64,000 nucleotides of DNA from Microvirga ossetica (GTDB taxonomy: Bacteria; Pseudomonadota; Alphaproteobacteria; Rhizobiales; Beijerinckiaceae): the NCBI RefSeq assembly GCF_002741015.1, contig NZ_CP016616.1, positions 2,637,501-2,701,500 of the forward strand. The letters run 5' to 3'. The stretch's first letter is position 1. The number at the start of each line of letters is the position of its first letter. The notes beneath the pieces are model-generated. The model was not told the DNA's origin. It did no database searches and saw only the letters and a program-made list of their open reading frames with translations. The position numbers and the translations under genes are program-made. Positions 1 to 8,401 of this stretch are shown one piece after another.

Positions 1-119
1 AGATGACCCGACCGAAGCCTCGGTCCTCGCCCAAGACACGCTCATCCAAGAAAGCGGCATCAGGGGTGCGAAGGAGAGCCAAAGGCTGATCATAGCCATA
101 CCTCTTATCCGACAAGCCC
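1..119 (-). other. Possible partial ORF running off the left edge
   Basis: On the minus strand one frame stays open to the window edge for about 40 codons, containing the stretch PLALLRTPDAAFLDERVL. I do not recognise the family and no start codon with a ribosome binding site is visible. It follows directly after the stop of the HWE-kinase fragment. It may be the beginning of a neighbouring gene or chance. Confidence 0.2.
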
Positions 120-425
120 TCAATAATCGGGCAAAAGCCGCCGCTCGGCCAGCGGCGCGTTCAGTTGGAACCGCAACCCTTTCGTGTCGTAGTGGACCTC
201 CACTTGGGCATTGCGTTGCATGGGCAGGACCCGCTCGAGCAGCGTGGAGCCGAGGCCTTGGTGCTGCGGTTCATTCACGGGTGGACCACCGAACTCTCTA
301 CATTCCAGATGAAGCCTTCTACCTGCATTACTCTCAACCACGTCCCACCTGATCTGAACGCTCCCGACCGGGACCGACAAAGCCCCGTACTGGATGGCAT
401 TCGTGGTCAGTTCGTGACGAGCCAT
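120..425 (-). pseudogene. HWE-family histidine kinase, C-terminal ATPase fragment
   Basis: The 101-residue reading frame matches only the ATP-binding end of HWE sensor kinases. It has the N-box HELTTNAIQYGALS, then a GGPPV stretch and the glycine-rich QGLGSTLLERVL segment. Sensor domains, the phospho-accepting histidine and the HWE signature are missing, so it cannot be a working kinase. The frame begins inside the remains of an ecfG-like sigma gene, and the two overlap by about 19 bases at a short stretch that reads plausibly in both genes. In related bacteria these kinases control the general stress response through PhyR, NepR and EcfG. Identification of the domain is firm; the idea that a deletion created it is inference. 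Confidence 0.7.
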
Positions 426-590
426 GCACTGAGGTTAGCGCCTCGCTCAAACCGGTTGATGTTAATGGTGTCCCGCACCAGATCGTCGGCACGGTCGCGG
501 CTGCCGGTGAGCGAGGTAGCAAACGCGCGCAGACTTGGGACAGCTGCCGGTATCTGCTCTCGCAGGCAATCTTCAACCGGTTGCGGTGGG
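407..590 (-). pseudogene. EcfG-type sigma factor remnant (N-terminal region 2)
   Basis: Read in the third minus frame, directly after nepR, the DNA encodes IPAAVPSLRAFATSLTGSRD, then RADDLVRDT and RFERGANLSAWLVTN, followed by TGA. This is the start of region 2 of EcfG-like extracytoplasmic sigma factors, which normally run LRAFA-SL-G-DRADDLVQETLLRA-NI-F-PGTN-RAWLFT. About six codons (the LLRA part) are missing and everything after region 2.2 is gone, including the promoter -35 recognition region 4. The gene therefore appears dead. Its order, after nepR and before an HWE kinase piece, is the usual one for alphaproteobacterial stress-response loci. Confidence 0.65.
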
Positions 591-803
591 AGCCCCTCGG
601 TGTGCTTCTATCTGACGGGCGAGGAGCATCAAACGTGGTGAGAGAGGAAGCCCATCCAGTTCGGCATACATCTCGCGCAAGGTCGTGCCGATCCGCACTT
701 GTGTCTCAGACTGGATATCTCTCCAGAGATCATCGTCTCTCCAGGCATGGGGAACAACGACGATGTAGTCTTCCAGCCAATCGTCGGATGCTGCACAGCC
801 CAT
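573..803 (-). CDS. nepR: NepR-like anti-sigma factor
   Basis: The C-terminal half (DIQSETQVRIGTTLREMYAE, then LPLSPRLMLLARQIEAH) fits the NepR helix pattern I-x-x-x-IG-x-LR-x-Y-x-x-x-x-x-x-x-P-x-R-x-x-x-L-x-x-L. NepR binds and blocks the EcfG sigma factor until phosphorylated PhyR takes NepR away. An ATG exists at 842, but a canonical EcfG promoter places the transcription start at about 835, so the downstream ATG at 803 (76 aa) is the better start. The next gene, ecfG, is broken, so this NepR has no local partner. It could still act on another EcfG copy elsewhere or be a relic. Confidence 0.6.
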   Translation of the reverse strand: MGCAASDDWLEDYIVVVPHAWRDDDLWRDIQSETQVRIGTTLREMYAELDGLPLSPRLMLLARQIEAHRGAPTATG

Positions 804-840
804 CAGGCATTCCCGTCTGCTCTTGCTGGAGGTGGATATC

Positions 841-865
841 AACGAGGAAGGTCGTCTTACGTTCC
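841..865 (-). promoter_or_regulatory. EcfG-type (general stress) promoter of nepR
   Basis: On the minus strand GGAAC (861-865) is followed after exactly 16 bases by CGTT (841-844). This is the consensus GGAAC-N16/17-CGTT recognised by EcfG sigma factors in alphaproteobacteria. It lies just ahead of nepR, as expected for the self-activating stress operon. Confidence 0.65.
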
Positions 866-907
866 GGCCAAACGGTCACGTTTTGCTAACATATCTTTAT
901 TTCTTAA

Positions 908-1591
908 GTGCAACGAAGAAGAAGGAACTGGAGAAGCTTGGCCACGTTGCTTCCCTCATCAAGGGAGGCGGGATTGGCACAGGTTGGAACAGCGCTCACA
1001 TTACTGGCAAAACCTTGCAGTGTCCTGACCATAGCTCTGATCCTTCCGTTTACGATCACTGCTGTTCCTGCCCAGGCGCAAGGCATCTTTGGGCTCTTCA
1101 GGGCCTTCTCCCAACCTGCTGCACCGACCCCACCACCCCAGCCCTTCGGGTATCAGCCTGATCCGGGGGTTGAGCCGCCCCGGCGCAAAGCTCGGCCACG
1201 CCCGACGCCTGTGGCTGTGGAGCAGCCTGAGATCAAGAAGCCGGTAGAACCGAAGCCGGTTGGAGAAATTGCCAATCCTGTTCCGGCGCTTCTCGCCGAC
1301 AGCACCTTGTGCCCAGGAGACATGGTGATGTTCCCGGATGGGTTGCGGGTGTTCACAGGCCGCCCTGGAGGCTCACACAAGCTCGCGGACTTCAAACCCT
1401 TGGCCCAGGCAGGCAAGCACCTTTCCCGTGCAACCCGCAAGCTTGTCGCCCATCTCCTTCCAGGAGAAAACGTTGCGTGGAACACGGACGCAATCAGGTC
1501 TGGCGGCAAGCTTGCGGCTAACACCAAAGACGTTGACGAGACGGGAAGCGTAGGACGGACCGATGCTCGAAAGGGCTCACGTTCGCGATGA
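908..1591 (+). CDS. Exported proline-rich protein of unknown function
   Basis: The frame contains a hydrophobic export signal (LTIALILPFTITAVPAQA) followed by a proline-, arginine- and lysine-rich linker, and then a compact segment LCPGDMVMFPDGLRVFTG. The tail is basic. With the ATG at 908 the signal would begin unusually late (about residue 35). A TTG near 974 would give a normal signal peptide, so the start is uncertain. I recognise no domain of known function. The stretch after the linker resembles short hypothetical exported proteins of Rhizobiales. It stands alone between the nepR promoter and a gene on the other strand. Confidence 0.5.
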   Translation: MQRRRRNWRSLATLLPSSREAGLAQVGTALTLLAKPCSVLTIALILPFTITAVPAQAQGIFGLFRAFSQPAAPTPPPQPFGYQPDPGVEPPRRKARPRPTPVAVEQPEIKKPVEPKPVGEIANPVPALLADSTLCPGDMVMFPDGLRVFTGRPGGSHKLADFKPLAQAGKHLSRATRKLVAHLLPGENVAWNTDAIRSGGKLAANTKDVDETGSVGRTDARKGSRSR

Positions 1592-1682
1592 TACGACCCT
1601 CTATCTAATCTGTTGTCGTAATAAGCCAGGGTGTCACGCGCGACCGAATGCGTCGCGCGTGAGTCTCGGACCGTCGGGCTCG

Positions 1683-1946
1683 CTATGATTGAACGAGGAT
1701 GACCAAGGTCTCTGGCAACACGCCGTCATGCTCCATCGCATCGGCCGCAGGCTTCGTCTTCATAAAGGCCACCAACCGATCCATGTCAGCGACCTCCATA
1801 ACTAAGCCCACGCGGTTCGGCTTTTGGGGATCAACAAATGTGCGAATGTTCGTTACGCCGATCGGTTCGAAAATCTCTTTCCGCTTCGGTGAGGCGAGCC
1901 AGTGCTTCGTGTCTTTGACATCGTGATGGGCTATTACGGTCGGCAT
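1683..1946 (-). CDS. Small conserved protein, possibly dimeric alpha/beta barrel fold
   Basis: This 87-residue protein (starting MPTVIAHHDVKD) has a good ribosome binding site, GGGAGGA, just ahead of the ATG. The pattern HHDVKD-W, V-x-x-IRTFVDPQKPNRVGLVMEVADMDRL and a final hydrophobic strand suggests a small ferredoxin-like, dimeric alpha-beta barrel protein of the kind found in monooxygenase-like or cyclase-like families. No catalytic residues can be assigned and no function is proposed. It is a monocistronic gene on the minus strand, facing the 908-1591 gene tail to tail. Confidence 0.55.
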   Translation of the reverse strand: MPTVIAHHDVKDTKHWLASPKRKEIFEPIGVTNIRTFVDPQKPNRVGLVMEVADMDRLVAFMKTKPAADAMEHDGVLPETLVILVQS

Positions 1947-2131
1947 GAAGTCCTCCCTCGTCTGGCCCCTAAATTGGAGCCAAGCATTACGCTACGCAGC
2001 GAAGCAAATCTTAACAACGCAATTCGGCGGAAGGGATGTTCGCGATCCGCGCGGCTGATCGCAAAAGGGTCGGTTGCGGCCCCTCCGGCGGCCGACCTAG
2101 AGGGTATCAGGCGTCAGACGTGATCCACTAG

Positions 2132-2411
2132 ATCATTGTCCTTGATGGTCAGGAAATCGTCTGGGTTGAGTTTCGACGCATAGGTGACGAACTCTTTCAG
2201 AAGAAACTCTATATCACGCCGAAGTATCAGCGACAGAGCATTGGCTCGCAGATCATGCGATTGCTGAACCAACAGGTCAGACGGCAAAGAGAATAATCCT
2301 GCTTTTCGGTTCTATGTGTGACATGGCTTTGAGGTCATCCGGGAGATCCACACCACGTTGGTCATGCGCCGTGCGATGGCTGCGGCGGCTGCGGCGGCTG
2401 CGGCGGCTTGA
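2132..2411 (+). pseudogene. GNAT N-acetyltransferase, broken
   Basis: Two frames together give a recognisable GNAT protein. The first reads IIVLDGQEIVWVEF, then LYITPKYQRQSIGSQIMRLL, the usual beta4/acetyl-CoA-binding region (family form Q/R-x-x-G-x-G/A, here RQSIGS). After a frameshift the second reads NPAFRFYV-stop-HGFEVIREIHTTLVMRR, the family's FY-x-x-x-GF motif and final strand. A TAG precedes the first part and a TGA replaces one codon between FYV and HGF. The end carries a 9-bp tandem repeat (GCTGCGGCG three times) that would encode a poly-alanine tail. It is clearly non-functional. Confidence 0.65.
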
Positions 2412-2676
2412 TCCTGCCGATTGAATGTCAGTTAGGAGCCGACGCGATCCAGTCTATCACAGACGGGGTAGCGGCAAGCCAGATGACTGAATTCTTAGGT
2501 CACCGCATATTCCAGACGGCTCCGGGACGAAGATGAAATGCCGTTTCATCAGACCGGCATCCCGCAACTACTTTCAGATAATCCTGTTCATTCGGAGCGC
2601 AAATTGACGCGGGACCTCCTCCGTATCGTTTTTCTTCGCTAACCTGATGAGCAGATCAAGGGGAGATTGCGAGGGC

Positions 2677-3486
2677 ATGCATAAGTTTGGGGTGCTTGCC
2701 GCCCTTACGTTGAGTTGGATCACCGCATCCTGCGCTGAAAGAATAGTGCATCCGGCTGTTATGCCCCAGCCAACCCCACCGAAAGCCGCACCCAAGCCAT
2801 GGCCTAACAATGTGGAGGCGAGGCATCGGGCTGAGACGATTGCAGAGAAGACCGGAAAGCGTTCGGCCATCCACTCTCGTCAGGTTGATCCACGCACCAG
2901 CGTGAGGCCAGAGCCGTCACCCGAACCTCAGGCTCCACTCCCGCAAGTATCCCAACAGCCAGAGCAGACCCCAATTTCGCGCGAACCGCCTGCGGTTGTG
3001 GCGCTTCCTCCACCCCCGGAACCTGCCGAACCCAACTTTCCGGTCGCAGTGCTGATGCCCCCACCTCCGGAACCCGCCGAGCCGACCTTCCCCTCAACGT
3101 CGCCAGCCATCGAGTTATCATCGGCGCGGGAGCCAGCCACACCGACCCTGCCGGAGGCGCCCCCGGAGGCCGGAATCCCACCGCCTCCCGATCCCGCCGA
3201 GCCGAGTTTCCCAGTGGCCACGTTGATGTCCCCACCTCCGGAACCGGCTGAACCGACTCTGCCTCAGAGTTCACAAGAGCAGATCGCCTCTGAAACCCCG
3301 ATCCCAATCCCATTTCCAGACCTTCCGTCCTATCTTTCGCTACGCCCGCGTTTTGATTGGGTGGATACAGTCGGTGCGATCGAACTCCCGCACAACCCAC
3401 TATCTGAGGCTCTTAAAGCAAACCCAGAGGAACGAACCCCAAGCCTGATCCGAACTCCTTGGCCACTCTCGATTAATGCCACCTAA
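2677..3486 (+). CDS. Proline-rich repeat protein, probably secreted or a lipoprotein
   Basis: From the ATG at 2677 the protein starts MHKFGVLAALTLSWITASCA, a signal sequence ending in a cysteine that could be a weak lipobox. The longer frame from 2647 would bury the signal. The middle is built of repeats of the form PPPPEPAEP-[NTS]-F/LP, with the unit repeated as PPEPAEPNFPVAVLM, PPEPAEPTFP, PPDPAEPSFPVATLM and PPEPAEPTLP. The C-terminal 60 residues are less repetitive (LPSYLSLRPRFDWV). Proline-rich cell-envelope proteins often span the periplasm. No homologue is recognised, and the length (269 aa) is fixed by an unambiguous stop. Confidence 0.5.
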   Translation: MHKFGVLAALTLSWITASCAERIVHPAVMPQPTPPKAAPKPWPNNVEARHRAETIAEKTGKRSAIHSRQVDPRTSVRPEPSPEPQAPLPQVSQQPEQTPISREPPAVVALPPPPEPAEPNFPVAVLMPPPPEPAEPTFPSTSPAIELSSAREPATPTLPEAPPEAGIPPPPDPAEPSFPVATLMSPPPEPAEPTLPQSSQEQIASETPIPIPFPDLPSYLSLRPRFDWVDTVGAIELPHNPLSEALKANPEERTPSLIRTPWPLSINAT

Positions 3487-3842
3487 GCGAACGCAATTCG
3501 GCAGGTCGAAGCTCCGTAAAGACAGGCTGGCCAATGGCGCGCGGCACGGCTGTTTGTCGCGAGGGTGAGCGCCTCGCTGCAGGTGGGCACGGCCGCCTCC
3601 TCGCGCGAGCCCGGTTCGAGGCCTGCGCCATCAACACGCCGCCGGTTACTGGATTTGATGTAGTGAGCGGCCAATTCCTTTGTGACTTGCCCGCCTCATA
3701 GATCGATCAACACGACGGATCGGGTCCTATGGACCATTTCGTTGCGATCGTCATCGGCACGGGCGTCGTTGGACTTGCGGTCGCGCGGGAACTCGCTGTT
3801 CAAGATCTCTCGGTGCTCGTGGGTTCGCTTCCGCACCAATGA
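3487..3842 (+). pseudogene. Non-coding stretch ending in an FAD-oxidoreductase N-terminal stump
   Basis: Nothing convincing lies in 3487-3728. From ATG 3729 a 37-codon frame reads MDHFVAIVIGTGVVGLAVAR and stops at 3842. The GxGxxG dinucleotide fold and the DHF-V-x-VIG-GVVGLAVAREL pattern match the first residues of FAD-dependent oxidoreductases of the L-2-hydroxyglutarate oxidase (DAO) kind. The remaining 300 or more residues are absent, the frame ending at the groEL terminator. It is a truncated relic. Confidence 0.5.
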
Positions 3843-3871
3843 AAAAGGCCCCGGATTTCCCCGAGGCCTTT
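3842..3871 (-). terminator. Rho-independent terminator after groEL
   Basis: On the minus strand the stem AAAGGCC-T-CGG pairs with CCG-G-GGCCTTT around a short loop and runs into a T tract. It sits about 25 bases past the groEL stop. Confidence 0.7.
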
Positions 3872-3894
3872 CCATTCTTAAAAGAGAACGGGAC

Positions 3895-5556
<1,662 letters not shown>

Positions 5557-5578
5557 TTATCTGTTCGGGCTGGGCTGT

Positions 5579-5893
5579 TTAAGCTGCCTTCTGAGCCGCG
5601 GCGGACTGTTCGATCACGCCCATGATGTCGGATTCCTTCATGATCAGGAGATCCTGGCCATCGATACGCACCTCGGTGCCGGACCACTTGCCGAAGAGCA
5701 CGCGGTCGCCGGCCTTCACGTCGAGGGCGACGACCTTGCCGCTCTCGTCACGGGCGCCGGGGCCGACGGCGACGATCTCGCCCTCTTGCGGCTTCTCCTT
5801 GGCGGTGTCCGGGATGATGATGCCGCCGGCCGTCTTCTCTTCGGCTTCGATGCGGCGGACGACGACGCGGTCGTGCAGCGGACGGAACTTCAT
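5579..5893 (-). CDS. groES: Co-chaperonin GroES (10 kDa)
   Basis: GroES is the lid of the GroEL folding chamber. The frame can be opened upstream to 5926, but the true start is the ATG at 5893 ([16 protein letters not shown]): it is preceded by GGAGG at proper spacing and gives the standard length of 104 residues. The mobile loop ([14 protein letters not shown]) that contacts GroEL is intact, and so is the roof region. It is the first gene of a two-gene operon with groEL. Confidence 0.96.
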   Translation of the reverse strand: MKFRPLHDRVVVRRIEAEEKTAGGIIIPDTAKEKPQEGEIVAVGPGARDESGKVVALDVKAGDRVLFGKWSGTEVRIDGQDLLIMKESDIMGVIEQSAAAQKAA

Positions 5894-5948
5894 GGGCAAG
5901 CCTCCTCGTTCTAGAATTGGGGGCACTCGTCTGCGCCGAGCAGCACGT

Positions 5949-5975
5949 TTAGCACTCGACGCATGGGAGTGCTAA
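5949..5975 (-). promoter_or_regulatory. CIRCE operator (HrcA binding site)
   Basis: A perfect inverted repeat TTAGCACTC-N9-GAGTGCTAA lies 56 bases ahead of the groES start. CIRCE is bound by the HrcA repressor, which releases it on heat shock. It begins at the predicted transcription start of the adjacent promoter. Confidence 0.95.
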
Positions 5976-5982
5976 CGCGAGT

Positions 5983-6011
5983 TGATAGCCTGATGCCCCG
6001 GTTCAGGCAAG
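5983..6011 (-). promoter_or_regulatory. Promoter of groESL
   Basis: On the minus strand CTTGCC (6006-6011) and CTATCA (5983-5988) are separated by exactly 17 bases. This fits the alphaproteobacterial -35/-10 (CTTG-N17-CTAT type, also compatible with sigma32). Transcription would begin near 5975, at the edge of the CIRCE operator. Confidence 0.65.
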
Positions 6012-6100
6012 CACATCCTTCAAGAGAAGCTGAACCGTATTCTTGTGCGCGGCGTTGAGCTGTCATAGGCCGCTTGGCCGTTCAGAGATGGGGTTCAGCA

Positions 6101-6388
6101 GTGTTGAGTTTCGATGCCGTTGAAGAAGTCTGTGAGAGCAGGCAGACGACCCTTGTGATCCACCCGACCATTTGCCGGGCCATCAAAGGGTACGAGGAAA
6201 GCTTCTACGTTGGGCTGCGCTGCTTCCTGGCAGGAGAGTGCGATGGGCTCTACTTCCTCCCGCTCCAGGGCGCTGACTATGTTCGCCTCGTCTTCTCGAA
6301 ACGAGTTTCGTCCGGAGGGTACAATCTTCTCAGGGTTGACCCGCTGACAAAGGAGGGACTGGCACAGATCAAAGCATCCTTGGACTGA
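6101..6388 (+). CDS. Hypothetical protein
   Basis: A 95-residue frame can start at GTG 6101 (GATGGGG ahead of it as a possible ribosome binding site) or at TTG 6074. It has mixed alpha/beta composition with two cysteines (TICRAI, LRCFLAGEC) and ends in a helix with GLAQIKASLD. I do not recognise a family. The coding look is moderate: it is divergent from groESL and ends before an unannotated gap. Confidence 0.35.
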   Translation: MLSFDAVEEVCESRQTTLVIHPTICRAIKGYEESFYVGLRCFLAGECDGLYFLPLQGADYVRLVFSKRVSSGGYNLLRVDPLTKEGLAQIKASLD

Positions 6389-6615
6389 CTACACCAAACG
6401 CCACCTTGTTGCCGGCTAGCTGTCAAACATCCAGAGCAGGAGTTTCGGTGTTAGTGCTGCGTCCAATAACCAGACGTGCCGCTACTGCACTCGGATGGAG
6501 CACGTGACGGAGGAGCAGTACGACGTCAAGCCGGGGCTTGAGCCGATCTTATGAAACCCCCTGCCTCGTTTGCGATCCAGCACTAGGATAGACGGCAGCC
6601 GTTTCGGAGAGCGCC
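6389..6615. other. Gap without a firm gene
   Basis: A short open stretch near 6468-6554 reads QTCRYCTRMEHVTEEQYDVK on the plus strand with a C-x2-C pair, which could be a relic of a small zinc protein. No start or complete domain is visible. Confidence 0.25.
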
Positions 6616-7110
6616 ATGACAGACGACCAAGACAACTCTCATGATCAGCACGAGCATTGGAAGCACCATGGCGTTCAAGTGATCAAGGGTGACCGCCTGG
6701 ACTCGAATACCGCTCAGACCCCGGGCATGTTTCGGCAGGCTGCAATAAATCATGCGCGGGTAGGGGCACAAAAGATCTGGGCAGGCACGGTGTCGATACA
6801 GCCAAACGCCAAGACTGGAGTGCACCACCACGGTGAGTTGGAGAGCGTCATCTATGTCGTAAGAGGCAAAGCTCGCATGCGTTGGGGTGAGCGGTTGGAG
6901 TTCGTTGCGGAGGCTGGACCCGGGGACTTCATCTATGTGCCGCCCTTCGTGCCCCATCAGGAGATCAACGCCAATCCGGATGAGCCCCTCGAATGCGTTC
7001 TCGTGCGCAGCGATAACGAAGCTGTAGTGGTGAACATTACCGACGTGGACCCGGTCGAGCGGCCGGAGGAGGTCTACTGGGTCGACCCGATCCACAAGCA
7101 CCCGGACTAA
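6616..7110 (+). CDS. Cupin-domain protein
   Basis: The 164-residue protein is a single cupin_2 beta barrel. Motif 1 is seen at GVHHHGELESVIYVVRGKAR, with the metal-binding HHH and E, and motif 2 at PGDFIYVPPFVPHQEIN, with the last metal-binding histidine. Such small cupins bind a metal and act as dioxygenases, isomerases or sensors; the substrate cannot be read from sequence. GGAGAG precedes the ATG at a good distance. It is monocistronic and is the last intact gene before the island boundary. Confidence 0.8.
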   Translation: MTDDQDNSHDQHEHWKHHGVQVIKGDRLDSNTAQTPGMFRQAAINHARVGAQKIWAGTVSIQPNAKTGVHHHGELESVIYVVRGKARMRWGERLEFVAEAGPGDFIYVPPFVPHQEINANPDEPLECVLVRSDNEAVVVNITDVDPVERPEEVYWVDPIHKHPD

Positions 7111-7208
7111 GGGCATTCCAGAGCCACAAATCCTACAAGTCAGGAAGAGCCCCAGTGCGTTTCCTAGGCTGACTGCATGGTCACTTTGCTCCCGCAAGGC
7201 CGGCGGGA

Positions 7209-7313
7209 TCAGCGGCAAGGACGGAGTTCACGCCAAAATGCAGGTCCTCGTTTGCGGAGCCAGTAGACGCCGGTCTTGGGATGCTTCCAGGGACACGGCG
7301 TTGAAAGGGCCAT
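7209..7313 (-). pseudogene. Tyrosine integrase N-terminal stump at the island boundary
   Basis: On the minus strand an ATG at 7313 opens a frame beginning MALSTPCPWKHPKTGVYWLR that stops after 34 codons; after KR the family's next residues (EDL) appear in another frame. It closely parallels the start of the intact integrase at 21148 (F-KHPETGSYYFRK-VPEDL). As in the intact case the start codon is immediately preceded by a paired-box motif and then by a copy of the tRNA-Leu end. This is the remnant of a related integrase, most likely from an older element in the same site. Confidence 0.6.
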
Positions 7314-7315
7314 GT

Positions 7316-7335
7316 GTACCGCCCGTGTGTACCAC
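7316..7335 (-). repeat. Paired-box motif A (integrase upstream region)
   Basis: On the minus strand GTGGTACACACGGGCGGTAC contains two GGTAC half-sites 13 bases apart, three bases ahead of the integrase stump. Related copies lie at 16606, 19491 and 21150. Likely an integrase or excision-factor site, or an autoregulatory operator. Confidence 0.5.
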
Positions 7336-7374
7336 TCGGGCAGTCTGAAGCCACTGATTTTGCTGGATTTCTAA

Positions 7375-7418
7375 GCGGATCAACACCTTAGGGTGTTGTT
7401 GGTGCCCAGGAGAGGACT
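7375..7418 (+). repeat. Left attachment site (copy of tRNA-Leu 3' end)
   Basis: These 44 bases repeat 21208-21251 with a single difference (C for G at 7387). They include the last 19 bases of the tRNA-Leu gene (with CCA) plus the adjoining inverted repeat. After 7418 the sequence diverges from the tRNA, so this is the duplicated attachment site and not a tRNA gene. Confidence 0.85.
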
Positions 7419-7739
7419 AGCCCCTTCTTTGCGCTAAAGACTTTGTTATCAACTACTTAGGCCAAACGTTCTTCACCCTGTTTGTACCAGAGCTTTGTGC
7501 CAATGTGGAGACATATAACGGCGAAACCTCACCGAGATTTGTCTAGGTCGTAGGGCAATCCCGATTGGCTCTAACGAATAAGTAACTCCTGTGGATCGAT
7601 GAGGAACGTGTGGCACACCGGATGGCAAACGCGCCGCTGCTTGGATACCTTGCTCCCCAAGATAAATACGAAATGCTTCGCAGTTACACACGCCACGGTG
7701 GGCTGCGACAGGGGCAAATCAAACAAGGGAAGTTCCGCA

Positions 7740-8111
7740 ATGAGCCGTAGCTTGCGTCAGCTTATTCTTGCTGCTGCTCCTCTCCCCTTGTTGCTTGGAG
7801 CCTGTAATACCACCGCGAATCCGTCACCTGAGTTCAACGCAGCATCCATGAGTAAAGAGGAGGCCGCTCCTCTAATGAGTGCCTATAAGCTCTGCATGGC
7901 CTCGAAGGCGGCTGCGCTTGATGATGGGATTAGTCCAGCGGACGCTGTAGGCAGAGTAGTGGCCACTTCATGCTCTCCTGCTTTCAGAAGGTATGTAGAG
8001 GCGAGAACTCCTGCCCAGTATGCATCGAGAGTATTATCGCAGATGGAGAGAGATACGACTCCAGATTGGGGAACGGAAGCCGTGTTAGAACATCGGGCGC
8101 GGCGTAGGTAG
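7740..8111 (+). CDS. Putative lipoprotein, unknown function
   Basis: The ATG at 7740 follows GGGAAG, and the product (123 aa) opens with a basic n-region and a hydrophobic run ending in the lipobox LLGAC, so it is probably an outer- or inner-membrane lipoprotein. The mature part is soluble and helical (EEAAPLMSAYKLCMASKAAA), with two further cysteines (LCMAS, TSCSP) that may pair. A frame extends upstream to 7599 but would bury the signal. No family recognised. A possible hairpin terminator follows directly. Confidence 0.6.
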   Translation: MSRSLRQLILAAAPLPLLLGACNTTANPSPEFNAASMSKEEAAPLMSAYKLCMASKAAALDDGISPADAVGRVVATSCSPAFRRYVEARTPAQYASRVLSQMERDTTPDWGTEAVLEHRARRR

Positions 8112-8113
8112 AG

Positions 8114-8130
8114 GGCGATTTAAGATCGCC
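8114..8130 (+). terminator. Possible terminator after the lipoprotein gene
   Basis: GGCGAT-TTAAG-ATCGCC forms a 6-bp stem right after the stop codon. The T tract that follows is short and interrupted, so it may be weak. The 270 bases to the next gene hold nothing else I can identify. Confidence 0.4.
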
Positions 8131-8401
8131 TCGCCTTTGTAATCAGATGCCGCTTACCGCAGCTCATACATAGTTGCGAGGGCATCATTTGATACTAGCC
8201 CGACCATGATCAGCAGGAGTCCCTTCAGTTGGGCGTTCCCGCAAAGTGGGGCTGTTTGGAAAAATTCAGCAAAACCGTCTGAGCCTATTCGCTAATGCTG
8301 TTTGAAGTGGCTTCCCCCTCCGGAGTGGCCCGAATGCGCAGATTGCTCTTCCCAAAAACAAGCCTGAGTATTGCCAGCGTTCGCATCTAAGGAAGATAAC
8401 G

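Noticed and set aside
7375..7418. Second tRNA-Leu gene
   Set aside because: Only the last 19 bases of the tRNA are present; the sequence then diverges, so it is an attachment site.
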